A stretch of DNA of 64,000 nt from Manis javanica (taxonomy: Eukaryota > Chordata > Mammalia > Pholidota > Manidae), in NCBI RefSeq assembly GCF_040802235.1, contig NC_133157.1, positions 24,755,501 to 24,819,500 on the forward strand, in the 5' to 3' direction. The stretch's first letter is position 1, and each line of letters starts with the position of its first letter. Shown piece by piece: positions 34,206-46,229 of the stretch. Under the pieces are notes generated by a model that saw only the letters and a program-made list of their open reading frames with translations, was not told where the DNA came from and made no database searches. A program made the position numbers and the translations under genes.

Positions 34206-34619
34206 GTACTTATTTGGTCATGAAAGAACAAATAAACAAAGCAAAACAAAGAGAGCAGATTTTCTTGTTAATACCTATTTGCAACTTGTTATGTATTGTT
34301 TTGTTGTCAGTGAGTGGAGACTTAAGAAAAGGAGCTAAAAAATTTAAAGAAGAAAAACTCAAAGTTGAACAAAACATTATCCATTACTATTTTCCCTCAA
34401 CAATGAGAAAAAGACCAGGTTTTAGATGTAGAATCCATCAGTCCAACTCATGATAAACTACTGCTGTGGGGGATCACCATTTGAGAACTACTCAGGTATG
34501 AAAGAGTGTTGAGCTTCAGGTAAAAACACTTGCGTTTGATACAACTTCTGCTTTTTTTATTGCTCTGTGACTTGGGGAAGTGGACAAGAAAGAGGGAGAA
34601 CGAGATGAAATGCTGCTAG

Positions 34620-34965
34620 CATACACCAAGATGTCTCTCACTGCCCTGCCTTGACTTACAGTCTATCACGTCTACTTTATTCACTGCTCAGATTGAACCT
34701 CCCCATTTTGTATATCTGTCAAACCCTGTGCATCCATTTTTGTCCTTTCTCAAGTCCCAGCTTGTCTATGAGACCTTGCTTAACCACATTAGCTCCTCAC
34801 TGAATTCATGTCCCTTCACCAATGCTACAATGCAGATAACAACTTGGGAGGTTTTCAAGATATTTCATGTATAATTATCATGGATCTTCATTGTGATGGT
34901 AAACATCTTAAAGGTAGGGGCTGGATCTTTTTGGTCTCTTTGTTTGGCACAGGTCTCAAGATATG
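34620..34965 (+). repeat. L2 LINE fragment
   Basis: 'tttctcaagtcccagcttgt' plus 'ctatgagaccttgcttaacc', then 'aacatcttaaaggtaggggc' plus 'tggatc' and 'tttgtttggcacagg', are L2 3' landmarks. Confidence 0.65.
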
Positions 34966-35022
34966 TCTGATGGTGGATGGTATTACATAAGAGACTTGAA
35001 TAGGCATTGACTTGAAGCTGGT

Positions 35023-35064
35023 TCTACATTTCCATCTAAAGGTCTACATTTCTATCTGAAAGGG
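35023..35064 (+). repeat. 20-bp tandem duplication
   Basis: 'tctacatttccatctaaagg' (35023-35042) is followed at once by 'tctacatttctatctgaaag', with two mismatches. Confidence 0.85.
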
Positions 35065-36009
35065 CTCTAGACTACTTCAAGGAAGATGGAGAAGAAACAT
35101 TTTTAAGTTTGGATAACAGAAAAAGTATTTAAAAAAAATAACCGCAATTGACTGTTAAAAAGGGTAGTTTCTATTAAATAGAAGGCTGAGTCTTTCTGAG
35201 TTTGACTGTGCAGATTGGTAATTAGGAAGTAGGGAGAGATGACTTGTTCTCGGTGGTACAGGGAATGGAATTTGGAATTCCAGGGGAAATCCAGGAGGAG
35301 AGTAGAAAGGGCGAGAGGAAAATGAGCCAGAAGCAGGTGGAAATTTAGGTGTCTTGAGGGGCATAGGTCACTTGTTTCAGTTGTTTGATCTAAGATAAAC
35401 TGTCAGACGTCTCTGCCCAGTGCTGTGTGTTTGTGTTTATGTGTTTGTGTGTGTGTACATATTTGTGTGTAGTGAGGTTTTTGTTGCTGGTTGGTTGGCT
35501 TTGTTTTTTTAGAACTGGCAAAGGAGCTCAGTTTCAGCTCTGTTTTCACATTTTGTAAATGTAGAATAAGGAATCAGGATTCCAGGAAGTAGACAAAAGC
35601 TTGGGCTCATAAGCCCTCTGGGGATTTGCAAAACTCTTGGAGAGGATTTGACTTTCCACAAGGCATTGAAATGGGATTCAAGCCAAGTGTACAGATCTTG
35701 AAGGTCAAACCTCAGATGATGATATCTGGGTTACTTTGTCAAGACTACATCTTGCCCTAGAAATAGTAGGAGAGGTCATGAAGGATAGTGAAAGGGAGGA
35801 TAAATTTGGAATAAGAGGACTTGGTTTGTATTGTCACTCCAAAGCTTACTGTTTGGAGCTTCAGCTTCATCCTTTTTCAATGTAAATGCCTACCCAGCTG
35901 GTATGAAAATGAAAATAAAATATATAGCACATACTAGCACATGATATATGTTTGATACATGAATAGTTGCTCATACTGTGAAACTGAATTGATTCAACTC
36001 TCTAATCTG

Positions 36010-36430
36010 TTATATTTATCAGTCAGCAAAGCTAGATTATGCCTAGTAACAAACAATCACTAATTTTTAGTGGTTTATAACAACAAAATATTTTTCACTT
36101 GCTCTGTGCATCACAAAGTGGCTGAGTATCTGTTTTGTCTTGTCTCCATTCTGGAAACAGGCTGATAAAAGCAGCTATTATCACTGGCCATAAGGTGAGA
36201 AAGGAAAAATGCTTTGGAGTGACTAGAATTATGTGGCAAACAGCACTAAAGATAACAAAACAATATGTTTATCCATATTGTTTCTCCAACCTCTTCATGA
36301 AGGTTGGGGGCATGGGTTGTTGGATAGCAACTACTGAATGAGTGCTAGAAATTTCTTTAGAGTACTCTACCTTCTTGTAATCAATTACCCTCTGGTTCAT
36401 GGCAGAGGATTGCTTTCAATCTACCACAAT
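36010..36430. repeat. Unclassified old mammalian interspersed repeat
   Basis: 'ttagtggtttataacaacaa' followed by 'tttttcacttgctctgtgca' and a far 'gcagaggattgctttcaatc' resembles a widespread old mammalian repeat I cannot name reliably. Confidence 0.35.
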
Positions 36431-36899
36431 GATTCTGAAGCAGTAGATTTTAAACATCATTTAATTCAGTCAAAGATTTTAAAAGTACAAGTGCAGGATT
36501 TCCTGATGTAAAATCTGATGTGTTCAATTGTATGGCATTTGTGGCTAATTCTTCTGTCTTGATAGGGGCTAAAGATACTTCATATTCCAAGTCAAATTTG
36601 AAAATCAAATCACCAGAATGTTGAGTATAAAGTTTCTCAGTACTGTTACATCTCATTATGATATTTTTTACAGGCTAAAATATATATCTGTAACATGCAT
36701 ACATATATGAATACTCTGAAAAAAGGAGCATTTACAGAGGTAAATTTTATTTGTGGTTCTCTGTGCTGTGCAATATGAACGTGTGGGATTGACAGAACTG
36801 GTATGTAAAATGATGATAGAAATACAGAGACAGATCTCTGGCCAATCTGTGTTCCTTATATTTTCTCCCATCTGCTTGAAATTCTTATCAACCATGCCG

Positions 36900-37215
36900 A
36901 CTTTTTCCCCAAATGCTATATACTTCTATACATATAAAGGCATAGATCCACCTTACTTTCTCTACCTAGGAAGTACTTGCTCCTTAATTACTTAGCTCAA
37001 ATTTCATGTCTTCTCTGAAGTTGTCTACATTTTCTCAAAAAGACCAACCTGCTCCTTTCTCTGTAATTCCAAAGCACGTTGATAGTGATTTTTTCTATAG
37101 CACTTAGCACATTGCATTTTAACAGTCTGTCTCTCTCCCCTAGTCATTTCTGTATTACTAGCACCAGGCATAATTCCTTGTATATAGTGGATGTTAGAAG
37201 AATAAATAAAAGATT
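36900..37215 (+). repeat. L2 LINE 3' end
   Basis: 'cttagctcaaatttcatgtc' plus 'ttctctgaagttgtctacat', 'ctatagcacttagcacattg', 'agtggatgttagaagaataa' form a clear L2 3'-end series. Confidence 0.8.
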
Positions 37216-37359
37216 TGAGCTGGAACTTGAAGCTGGGTCTTCTAATCATGACTGCAGATCATGCTCCCTTTTTCATACTGCTCAACATAGGTTTGGCAGT
37301 AGAAATGTTAGCAGTAGAGATGTTTCTAAAGGTTAAGATCCTCACAGTAATTTAAATTA

Positions 37360-37480
37360 CTAGAACATGTGCACTTTGAGCATAAGGATCCTTTCTGTCT
37401 TGCTACTATAGTGCTGATGCCTATATAGTATCTGATCTGTAACAGGCAGGCAGCAAATGTTTGTAGAATAAGTAAGTGTA
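37360..37480 (+). repeat. L2 LINE 3' end
   Basis: 'gcactttgagcataaggatc' then 'gcaggcagcaaatgtttgta' plus 'gaataagtaag' match the L2 terminus. Confidence 0.55.
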
Positions 37481-38044
37481 TTGCTGTTAGAAGACATTTT
37501 GGCTATTATTACCACTGGGCATTTTCAAAACTATTATTTTCCCCCAGCATGCCAGACAGAGAGAGCAGGACACTGGGCAAATACATTAAGATGTTAGGGG
37601 AAAAGAGGAAAGGTTTGGAGTATGGGGTCATCCAGTATGTGAAGATCTGTTTGTGGTGATGATGGGAACTCTATGATCCCCATGGCTTAATCATACTTGT
37701 CTGTGTTAAAAGGAATAGGGTGACTCTGAACCACAGGATCCCTGCTTTGCTACCATGCATGTGGCTGTCACCCAAACTCTTGGGGACTTCAGTGTCTAGA
37801 ATATAATGTCTCTTCTTTATCCAAATCATCTAAGTGAAATTGTCATCTCTCTTACTAAACTCAGACCTAGAACCTCCAGTTTTGGTAGTGGAGGGTGAAG
37901 CTCAGGTGGGGAGAGCTGGAAGAAGTTGGTGGCCGTAACTCTGGCTTTGCTAAGATGTTCCTTCCCCCGGAGATTTCCCTGCCACCACCACCCAGCCTAC
38001 TCCCCTAGTAGTATCTTGGTCACTCACATTAATCTGCCATAGTG

Positions 38045-38180
38045 GTATAAATGAAGTGGATAAAAGTATGTTTCTTCCACTGGACATCCTGGGTTCATAT
38101 CTTGGTTTTTGGACTATGTCAAAATTACTTCACTTCTCTAAGCCTCAGTTTTCTCAGGTGTATAATGGGGGAAATTACAG
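38045..38180 (+). repeat. MIR SINE, 5' part (interrupted by LTR)
   Basis: 'ggacatcctgggttcatatc' and 'cttctctaagcctcagtttt' plus 'ctcaggtgtataatgggg' are MIR core. It stops at an LTR and the MIR tail appears after it. Confidence 0.75.
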
Positions 38181-38575
38181 TGTTATGGGCACTGAATCCT
38201 GACTCTCCCAAATTGATATGTTGAAACCCTAAGTCTTATTGTATTTGGAGATTGGGCCTTTAGGGATGTGATTAAGGTTAAATGAGGTCATAAGTATGGG
38301 GCCTTAATCCCACAGGATTGGTGTCCTTATAAGAAGAGGAAAAGACCTCAGAGATTTCTCTCTTCACACAAGCAGAGAGGAAAGGCCATGTGAGGACATA
38401 ATAAGAAGGAAACTGTCTGTAAGCCAGGAAGCGAAACTTCACCAAAACCAAATTTGCCCACACCTTGATCACAGACTTCTAGCCTCCAGAACTGTGAGAA
38501 AATAAATATCTGTTGTTAAAGCCACCAGCTCTGTGGTATTTTGTGAGGGCAACTGGAGCTGACTAAGACAAGCAG
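38181..38575 (+). mobile_element. MaLR (MLT1/MST-type) solo LTR
   Basis: It starts TGTTATGG, then 'aattgatatgttgaaaccct', 'gtatttggagattgggcctt', 'tggtgtccttataagaagag', 'cttctagcctccagaactgt', 'gagaaaataaatatctgttg', 'aagccaccagctctgtggta', and ends in 'gactaagaca'. The whole LTR order is present. Flanking 5-bp repeats (TACAG / AGCAG) are weak. Confidence 0.85.
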
Positions 38576-38635
38576 TGTCTAGTATAGCTCTTGTGGATAG
38601 TGGGTGAAGACTCAATAAATGTAACTTACATTTGT
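38576..38635 (+). repeat. MIR SINE, 3' part
   Basis: 'agcagtgtctagtatagctc' then 'gactcaataaatgtaactta' resume the MIR tail (acagtgcctggcacatag ... ctcaataaatgtta) right after the LTR. Confidence 0.65.
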
Positions 38636-39174
38636 GGTACCAGTATTTGACCAGTTGAAAAGATGATTCACAGATATGACTCTACTAGAAGTTCAGGGAT
38701 AACCAAAGAAACATAGTTACCTACAAATAGGCACTTTGTCTATAAGACATTATTTACTCATCTCCAGCATGGGGCCTCTAAGAGTCGTTTGCATGTGCTG
38801 AAGTCCTGTTGTCCGTGTGACTCAGGCATGACCACAAGCAAGTCTCAACTCCAGAAGATCCCGAACCAAGGAGTGAGACACACTGAGAGAAGTGTCCTCT
38901 TCTTAAGGTCTGCTTGGTAAGTTCTAGATTTCTGTTTCTGATCGCCGTTTACAGGGATGGTTGACTGGCTAGAGTGCCTGGGAGGCGTCACCTGCTCAAT
39001 GGCAGGCTCTTCCACCAACACTTAAGACCTTACCCTATGGTTCATTCCAGACAAAAACATCAAAAGATGCCTACAAGTCAAAGATGAAATACACATACAG
39101 CATAGGGGTGGCGCAGGGATGTCCTTTGTTACCTTCTTCCGTTTTAAGCTACTCAAAGAAGAGACAGCCCTTTC

Positions 39175-39295
39175 ATTTTTTTAAAAAAATGGCCTTATTG
39201 AAATATAATCAACGTACTATACAATTTACCTATCCCGAGTGTATTCAATGCATTTTAGTATATTCGAAGAAAAGTACAGCCATCCACAAACTCTT
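39175..39295 (-). repeat. L1 3'-UTR fragment, antisense
   Basis: 'ggccttattgaaatataatc' then 'gtactatacaatttacctat' and 'aaagtacagccatccacaaa' is the reverse complement of an old L1 3' region. Confidence 0.65.
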
Positions 39296-39299
39296 TCAT

Positions 39300-40355
39300 G
39301 GCTAATGTTTCTCAAAGTCCTTATATAACACCATGCACAGCCTGGGGATTTCACCAGTCCAAGGCCAGTTCATCCAGATAGTTCTTTCTCCAGTCTAAAG
39401 GGTGTCTCTTCTTCTCTCCTCTGGGTGCTGGCTCCAGCTCCTGCAGTGAGCATAGCCGCACAAGAACAAACACATCCCCATGAGTGCAAGCAACAGGTTG
39501 TTGGGCACAGGCTGCTTGCATTTTATGTAAGATAAGCTCCTCAGAGGAAGGGGGCTCTACCCTTCCTCAGTCACCATGGTACACACCCGCCCAAAATTCA
39601 TGATTTCCTGAGACACTAGCTCGTCTCAGTTCTTCCCATGAATTCTCCGTGGGTTGAATCTTTTGTCTGAAGCCCTGCAGTCAGGGCTTAACAGACCATC
39701 CCTCCCTATATTGAACCTGGGATCATCCCAGATGTTGTTTTTAGTAAGCAGGTCTGGAGAAGAAACACTTTTAAAGAACTAGCATAAAGAATGCAGAAAC
39801 ACAGCTCAACCTAATACCCCAAATTTACATTACTGCACACAAAACAGGGTAGAATATTCCTTAGGTCACAGAAAACTGTTAAGCTTCTTAAACACAGAGC
39901 TTTCAAGGATCTTCATTTTAGATGCTGGCTAATGAAACTATTCCAGAATTGGGTTTCCAAGAACAGTGGCCATGTACTTGCATTCCATTTGCATAACCAA
40001 ATTAGTTTTTGCTGGCTACTCCTCTAGAAGAAAGGGAAAATCTTGGAAGTGTATTCAAACAATCACCTCTCAGGAGACTGACAAATGCTTACTGAGTCGA
40101 AATACCAGGTTCCTCCAAAATCCACCATTGTCACCAGGGCCTCACAGCCTTCGTGCCTCGTCTTAGCCGGGGCCACATTTCAAGTTCCTGGTGCTCTTCC
40201 TCATCCTGGCAGTGCCATCAGGAGGAGGTTCCCCACCGACACATGCACAAGGAGGCTACTTGAGCTTTCTGTAGCTTTCATGACCTTTTATTTCACATTT
40301 GCTCGAAAAACTAGCAGCAGACTTAACCCCCAAGAAAAGTAGTTTTCCCCACAAA
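39300..40355. other. Noncoding, unassigned, somewhat GC-richer
   Basis: No gene recognised. The C/T-rich part at 39330-39480 could be an undetermined LTR, but no ends or signals could be fixed. Confidence 0.4.
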
Positions 40356-40359
40356 TTCA

Positions 40360-40585
40360 GATTCAGCTAACATTTCCTGAATTCCAGCTGTGTGCTAGGT
40401 ATTCTCACATGTTTCCTCTTAGGAAATCTTTACACTAAACCCATGAGGAAGGACTAATATTATTATTACCTTCTTTTAACAGCTGAGGAAATAGATCAGG
40501 TAATTGGTATAGTTACCAAGCAACAACAACTTTCTGAGTCAAACCTAAATCTTCTGACTATGGCAGGATCCATACCATCCTGTAT
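40360..40585 (-). repeat. MIR SINE
   Basis: 'tgtgtgctaggtattctcac' ... 'ttattattaccttcttttaa' plus 'cagctgaggaaatagatc' ... 'tcaaacctaaatcttctgac' follows reverse-strand MIR. Confidence 0.75.
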
Positions 40586-40685
40586 TTTCTTGAAAAGTAA
40601 GAGTTTATCAGGGGCTATGCTACAAACAGGAGATTAGAACTGTAGGAGGTAAATATGTAGGATAGAAAGCAGTCAGTAAGTGTTA

Positions 40686-40727
40686 AATGAATAAATGGAA
40701 TGAATGAATGGAATGAATGAATGAATG
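40686..40727 (+). repeat. (GAAT)n microsatellite
   Basis: Imperfect GAAT/GGAAT repeats of about 40 bases. Confidence 0.85.
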
Positions 40728-41594
40728 AAGAAACCTGGAGAACTTGATACTTAGTCCAGTAGTTTACTAGTTCAGCTCCTAGATGCCTGGCAATCTTGGA
40801 AGATTTTATTTTAGTCTAATTTTCATAGGCACTCCATCAAGCTTCCTTTTTCCTACCAATGTTCTTGGTCATGCAAGGAAGCAAGCAGTCACATTTACCC
40901 TCTTGAGAACTAAATCATCCTGGAGGTTTTCTGAATCTCTAGCCAGAGGGCTAATCTAATTCCTGGTTCCCCCGACACTCACTCAGGGACCTACTGCTCT
41001 TCTTTTCTTTGTAGGCAAATAGGACAAAATGGCACAAAGAACTAAAGACACATTTGGGTGGAAATTATGGTGCTGCCACTGATAAGCTGGGTAATTTTGA
41101 GAAAAATCATCTTTCTGAAGCTTACTTTATTACAGACACAATGAGGATGATAGCATCTACCTGATAGGGTGATTGTGAGGCTAAAATTAATGAAAATAGA
41201 GTTAAAAGCGTGACACAGTCCAGAACTGTGCAACACCTGGGCCCCATTTAAAGGTGCAGGTAGCTTTACGTGGACAGGATAGGAGAAGATGGTATCTTGT
41301 GTTTAAGAAAGACATTTATAGCAGTTGTACATTTATTACCAAGAGGCAAACATAAACCATGCCGAGATTATCATTCATCCCCTTGTCTAGGGCTTGGGAG
41401 GGGAGACATCTAGGGTCTTGATTTTGGCGAGAAATTCTGTTATTGTGGTTGATGTTATTTAAAAATTTAATAACACAATCATGACACTGTATTACCCATT
41501 TCTATGTGGGAAAATGGACTGGGATGCCTTGCAGTGAAGAAGCTCATGACATACCCCTTTGCTGGCCTTCTGGCTTTGCCTCGCCTGACTCCTG

Positions 41595-41895
41595 CCCTCA
41601 TTAGCTGTAACCCTCCGGCTGCCTTGAGACTCCTGGGCTGTGCTGACCACTCTCATACTTGATTCCTCTGTTTGGAACATTCTTTCTATGTCTCTGTTCA
41701 AATACCAATAAATTATCAAGGCCTTCTCTCGCCACCTTGCATAAATCTTGCATCCTCCTCTCCTGACACGGCCTCTGTCATGTTCAATATTAGGCATTTA
41801 CTTCCTTACACTTCCTCTCTGCCTCCATGAGGGGGGAGTTGGCCTATTATATTTACTGAATATATTTCAGAACAGTATCTAGAACATTAAAGGGA
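41595..41895 (+). repeat. L2 LINE 3' region
   Basis: 'tgattcctctgtttggaaca' plus 'ttctttctatgtctctgttc', 'aaggccttctctcgccacct', and terminal 'gtatctagaacattaaaggg' are L2 landmarks. Confidence 0.65.
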
Positions 41896-42534
41896 CTTAA
41901 GACACAAATATTGAAAGAGTAAGCTAATATTCTTGTAATTGCTATTAGCATCATTAATATTATGATAAAGTGTTTCCTGGGGAGACTGGATTATTTCCAC
42001 CTCTTTCAAGCACACCCTGAACTTGGTCCCCTCGGATTACCTGACCAGCACTTTGGTGTGGCCCCGTTTCTCCAGGCCCTCCCACCCAGCTTTCTCCAGT
42101 ACTGCTTGTGACTTAGTACTCCTTATTGCAAATGGAAGGCAGGAGTGTCTGAGAAAGATGAAGCTCAGGGTTTTAGTAATTCCTTTTTTTTACTTAACAC
42201 ACATTTATGAAGGGCTCCTTATGCGCCAGGATCACTTAAATGGAGCAGACACAAACCAGAGTGGCTCCAATGGGGCATCCAGTCGACTTAGTAGATAGTC
42301 TCAACACAGGGTTCATGACACAGTTCAGGGGGCAAGCTCAGGGGTCTCAGAGAGTCCAGAGGAAACATCCCCACCTCACTTATGTCCCAGTCTGTTTGTT
42401 AGAACCAGGCTGATCATGTGATGCCTAGTCCCGGAGGTGAGTCATCCATGCTGCAGAAATAAACAGGCAACACCAAAATGCTGAAGACAGTCAAATGCAG
42501 TGGATTTCCCATAAGACACACTGGAGGTGTACCA

Positions 42535-42735
42535 CTGGCGTAGCTTCCAGTGGTTTCCAGAGGTTGTTCAAGGTTTCTTCACATAGAAGAACCAGAAGCC
42601 GCAGATGCTTGTTTCGATTGATTTTCACCGTGGCCGCGCGGCCCCTTCCATACACTGGGCTCCAACTTGCCTCTTGCACATCGCACTCACGGGTGCGGCT
42701 GCCTCGCTGAGTCTAACAGCGGTCTGCGCACAACC
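42535..42735. other. Small CpG cluster
   Basis: About a dozen CpG dinucleotides fall within some 200 bases in otherwise CpG-poor DNA, including the 12-bp palindrome GGCCGCGCGGCC at 42632-42643. No exon or promoter motif was recognised. Overlapping short frames on both strands have no known content. Confidence 0.5.
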
Positions 42736-42739
42736 TGTA

Positions 42740-43840
42740 CCTGAGCACATGCTGTATCCAGAGAGACAAAGTCGTATGAATGTCTCCGAGGCCAGGGAAT
42801 GAAATACTGATCCTGAATTTAGGGCCAAAACCTTAAAATGGTCCAATCCCTGAGCACAGCAAATCATTTGTGAAACTGTCTTATTTTCTTTTAATCTTCC
42901 GTGCTTTTTCACAAACCTCCTTTGTTTAAGCTCACGGAGGGAAGATCAGATGCTAAGTTTCTCAGTTTCTAAACTGGAGACACTACTTAACAAAACTGCT
43001 CACCCTCATTTACTTAAGGACAACACATAGTCTTTGAAAATGTTAATTCTGGGAGTTAATGAACAGGTTTTGGTGTCCTGCCTCCGAGGTGACTTGCATT
43101 TAGATTATACCTAATCACATTTTAGAGGCTGTTCGGGACAGAGAGATGGGAGGGGACGGCCAAGAGTGTCCTTAAACATGTTAGGCTCTACATATGGTTC
43201 TAACTATAATCATGTTTTCAAGGCCTGTGAGATGGAGTTCTCCAAGAACGCTTTTTATGTATGTGTTAGAAATTGGCTATAGTTAGCTTGGCTTGATACT
43301 TTGAAAGTTTTCCTGTAAAACGTCTCTGCCTCTCCTCCCTATTCTTGTTGGCTTTCTCTTCCTGCCCAGGATTCTGAGCTGGGTTTGAATTCACTTGAGG
43401 GAGATGTCTTGATTCCTTATCTTGGTCAGTGACATGTAAGGGAGGGGCACATGGTACTATGAAGGTGCTCACCCATTATCGGATTTATGAACAATTCCAA
43501 ACATGGTGATTCTCTCTCCTGGAGGCCTCAGTCCTGCCCGAAGCTTGTGGGCTTAGTCTCACCCAGCCACAGAGCCAGCCCTAAGCAGGCTTGGCCCTTT
43601 GTCAGGAGCTACTCACCCACAGGCAGCTGGGTCAGATAAATGTCTTGCTACAAACAGCATCATCTTTATTTCCAGGGGGTCTGGGCCCAGCCCAATTACC
43701 TACAGGTCAGTGTGTTAGCTAAGCACCCTACCTGCCTTGGCTTCCTGACTATGCTCCACTTTTCCTAATACATGTCTTAATACACAGGAATCAGGCCACT
43801 TGAGTCCAACCCATGGGCTGGACCACTTGCCCACCTAGAT
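42740..43840. other. Noncoding, no recognised feature
   Basis: Mixed-composition, apparently unique sequence without a recognised gene or repeat. Confidence 0.4.
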
Positions 43841-43844
43841 CAGC

Positions 43845-44170
43845 ATGGTCCAGTAGAATGGTGATGTGGGCTATGCATGCAAGCCACACAGGTAATTTCA
43901 AATTTCCCTGCAGCCACAATGAAAAAGATAGAAAGAAACACATGGAATTAATTTTAATGATATATTTTATTTAGTCCAATAAGTATTATCATGTCAACAT
44001 GTAGGCTATATAAGAAAGTATTAATGAGCTATTTGACTATTTTTTCACATTAAGCCTTTCAAATCCAGTGTGGATTTTACACTTATAGCACATCTTAATG
44101 TGGACTTGCCACATTTCATGTGCTCAATAGCTACATGTGGCTAATGGCTACCATATTGGACAGTCCAGGC
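43845..44170. repeat. hAT-type nonautonomous DNA transposon (copy 2)
   Basis: Left 'atggtccagtagaatggtga' and right 'accatattggacagtccagg' are inverted. Inner 'caatagctacatgtggctaa' plus 'tggctacc' matches copy 1 at 18797-18968. This copy is longer. Confidence 0.65.
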
Positions 44171-44311
44171 TTTGACTCAACACTGATTTGGACATTGTTG
44201 CAGGAGAACCAGGAGTTGGGGAGCTACTATTCTCTGTGAAGACACTTCTGTGGGAAGGTCACTGTCTATTAGTCCTTGTCTTCCCTTGGAGACTGAAATC
44301 AGCCTGCAAAA

Positions 44312-44545
44312 AGTATTAATTATAGTTTATACTGGGCCAGGCGGTATGCTAAGAATTTTATAAGTATTATTTCATTCTATCCTCAGAATAATCTGGAGGT
44401 TCTTTTATTACCTCTGAGGCATAAGAGGATATGTGACTTGTCCATGGTCAGAGAGTTGCCAAGTGGCAATACTGGGGTTTAAAACCAGTTCTGTTTAACA
44501 CTGGAGTCTGAGCTCTTACCTGCTGTGCTATATTCCTTTCCCCTT
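44312..44545 (-). repeat. MIR SINE
   Basis: 'ctgggccaggcggtatgcta' ... 'atttcattctatcctcagaa' ... 'gatatgtgacttgtccatgg' ... 'gctcttacctgctgtgctat' is a complete reverse-strand MIR series. Confidence 0.8.
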
Positions 44546-45364
44546 GTACTCTTGGACACGGGAACCTGGATGGCTGCTCTCTGTCTCGGTGCCTATCCTG
44601 CAGCCTGGTCAGCCCCTCTCCCAGCCATGCCTGTTCCTGCTTACTTTTCTCAGCTGACTCAGCATGGCCATCCCAGCATGCTCTACAATTAAGTCAGCAC
44701 AGGTTATGGTGGGAATTAATGAGTGCTTATGGCATGAGGTTCCAGGAAAAATTGATCTATAAGGAAAACCAAGTGAAACATTTCTCTGTCCTCTGTTTGG
44801 AAAAGCTGGTGAGCCCTGAGTTTCTGGCTGGCTTTCTGCTAATAACCCCAGGAATATGGCATTAGAACACATACCCAAAGTCAGCTGCTCAGCTAATAGA
44901 GACATACTGCATGTCTCAGGGGGTTGTCTCAGGTCTCTGGGGACCTGGAGCCTCTCGTGTTAAACAGCTGGTTTAGCACATCATCTGCCCTGTGAGCAGA
45001 TGCAGTGGAAAGCTCTTATGAAGAATCCTTGGGGACTGGAAGAATGTTTGCTATGGGATGGATTTTTCATGGTGCCAACCCTCCCAGCCGGTCTGGTTTT
45101 CTCCTGGGAGGAAAAAAGGACTGGGCAGAGAAGCCCTGAGGATGGAGAGTGATCAGTGAGCTCAGGCAACTTCACAACCTCTGTGGGCATGCAGTGTGAC
45201 AGGACATTCAGCTGTGTCCTAGCAGTATTTCCTCTATGCCACAGGAGCAAAATACAGTCTCCATTCCAAGCTAGCTCACTAGGACATGGGGATTCAGAAG
45301 CCTGGAGCTGTATGGAGGCCCTACATGCAGGATGTGTGTGCATTGAAATATCAAGCATGAACTT

Positions 45365-45525
45365 TAACACCAGACTGACAAGGTGCTGTGTGTTCTTGGA
45401 TAAGTGACTGAATTTTGGTCTCAGTTTTCCCACCTCTAAAATCAGGATCCCACTTTAGGGGAATTGCTGGGTATGTGAAAGTGACTAGCACATTCTTGGT
45501 TCATAGAATACCCTCAATGCATTCT
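45365..45525 (+). repeat. MIR SINE
   Basis: 'ggtgctgtgtgttcttggat' plus 'aagtgactgaattttgg', then 'cagttttcccacctctaaaa' is the MIR sense core; the tail is degenerate. Confidence 0.65.
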
Positions 45526-45687
45526 AGATTCCATTCCCTGAAATGAGGCCTTAAGTGGCAAGCTGTAGTGATGCTGAGAAAAAAGTGATTCATCTGGACA
45601 GAGAGAAATCAGAAAGGGTTTCATGGGGTAGGTTGATCTGGGGCTTGACCTTGACAAATGAGGAGATAAAGTTCAGTTATTAGTGTG

Positions 45688-45690
<3 letters not shown>

Positions 45691-45730
<40 letters not shown>
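45691..45730 (+). repeat. (GT)20 microsatellite
   Basis: An uninterrupted dinucleotide run of 40 bases; likely length-polymorphic. Confidence 0.95.
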
Positions 45731-45732
<2 letters not shown>

Positions 45733-45899
45733 GCAGTTAAGTCATCCCCACACAAGTGAACTCCAGGTTTGGTCACTGACCAACTCACTGCCTTCCTGGC
45801 TTTTGATCTTTTCTTGACTCTTGAGTCTGAATTAGGTCCCAATCCGTGTGCTCCTATATACCCTCCTATAGCTCCCGATATGGCTTCTGTTGAGTTTAA

Positions 45900-46225
45900 T
45901 TGAATGTGGGTGTATTGGATTGAATAATGTCCCCTCAAAATTCATGTCCACTTGGATCCTTAGAATATGACTTCATTTGGAAATTGGGTTTTGCCAGTGT
46001 AACTAGTTAAACTCATACTGCATTAAGATGGGCCCTAAATCTAGTGACTAGTGTCCTTATAAAAAAGACATATGAAAACACCCAGAGAGGAAGACGAGGT
46101 GAAAACACACAGGGAAGAGGGTCAGGTAAAGGCCGACAGGGATTCCAGTGATACAGGTACAAGGAATGCCAAGGATTATTGGCAGCCACCAGAAGCTAGG
46201 AAATGCCAGACACCATACCAACGTC
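45900..46225 (+). repeat. LTR-like repeat related to MaLR/MLT type
   Basis: 'tcccctcaaaattcatgtcc', 'gacttcatttggaaattggg', 'aagatgggccctaaatctag' and 'gtgtccttataaaaaagaca', then 'aatgccaaggattattggca' plus 'gccaccagaagctagg', are a common old mammalian LTR-type series. The 3' poly(A)-signal part is missing. Confidence 0.55.
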
Positions 46226-46229
46226 TTGA

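Noticed and set aside
44981..45433. 150-codon minus-strand frame with 'FSSQEKTRPAGRVG'
   Set aside because: No homology is recognised, it partly overlaps a MIR at its 5' side, and no gene structure surrounds it.
45621..45938. 105-codon minus-strand frame with a Thr-His repeat
   Set aside because: The repeat is the translation of a (GT)20 microsatellite.
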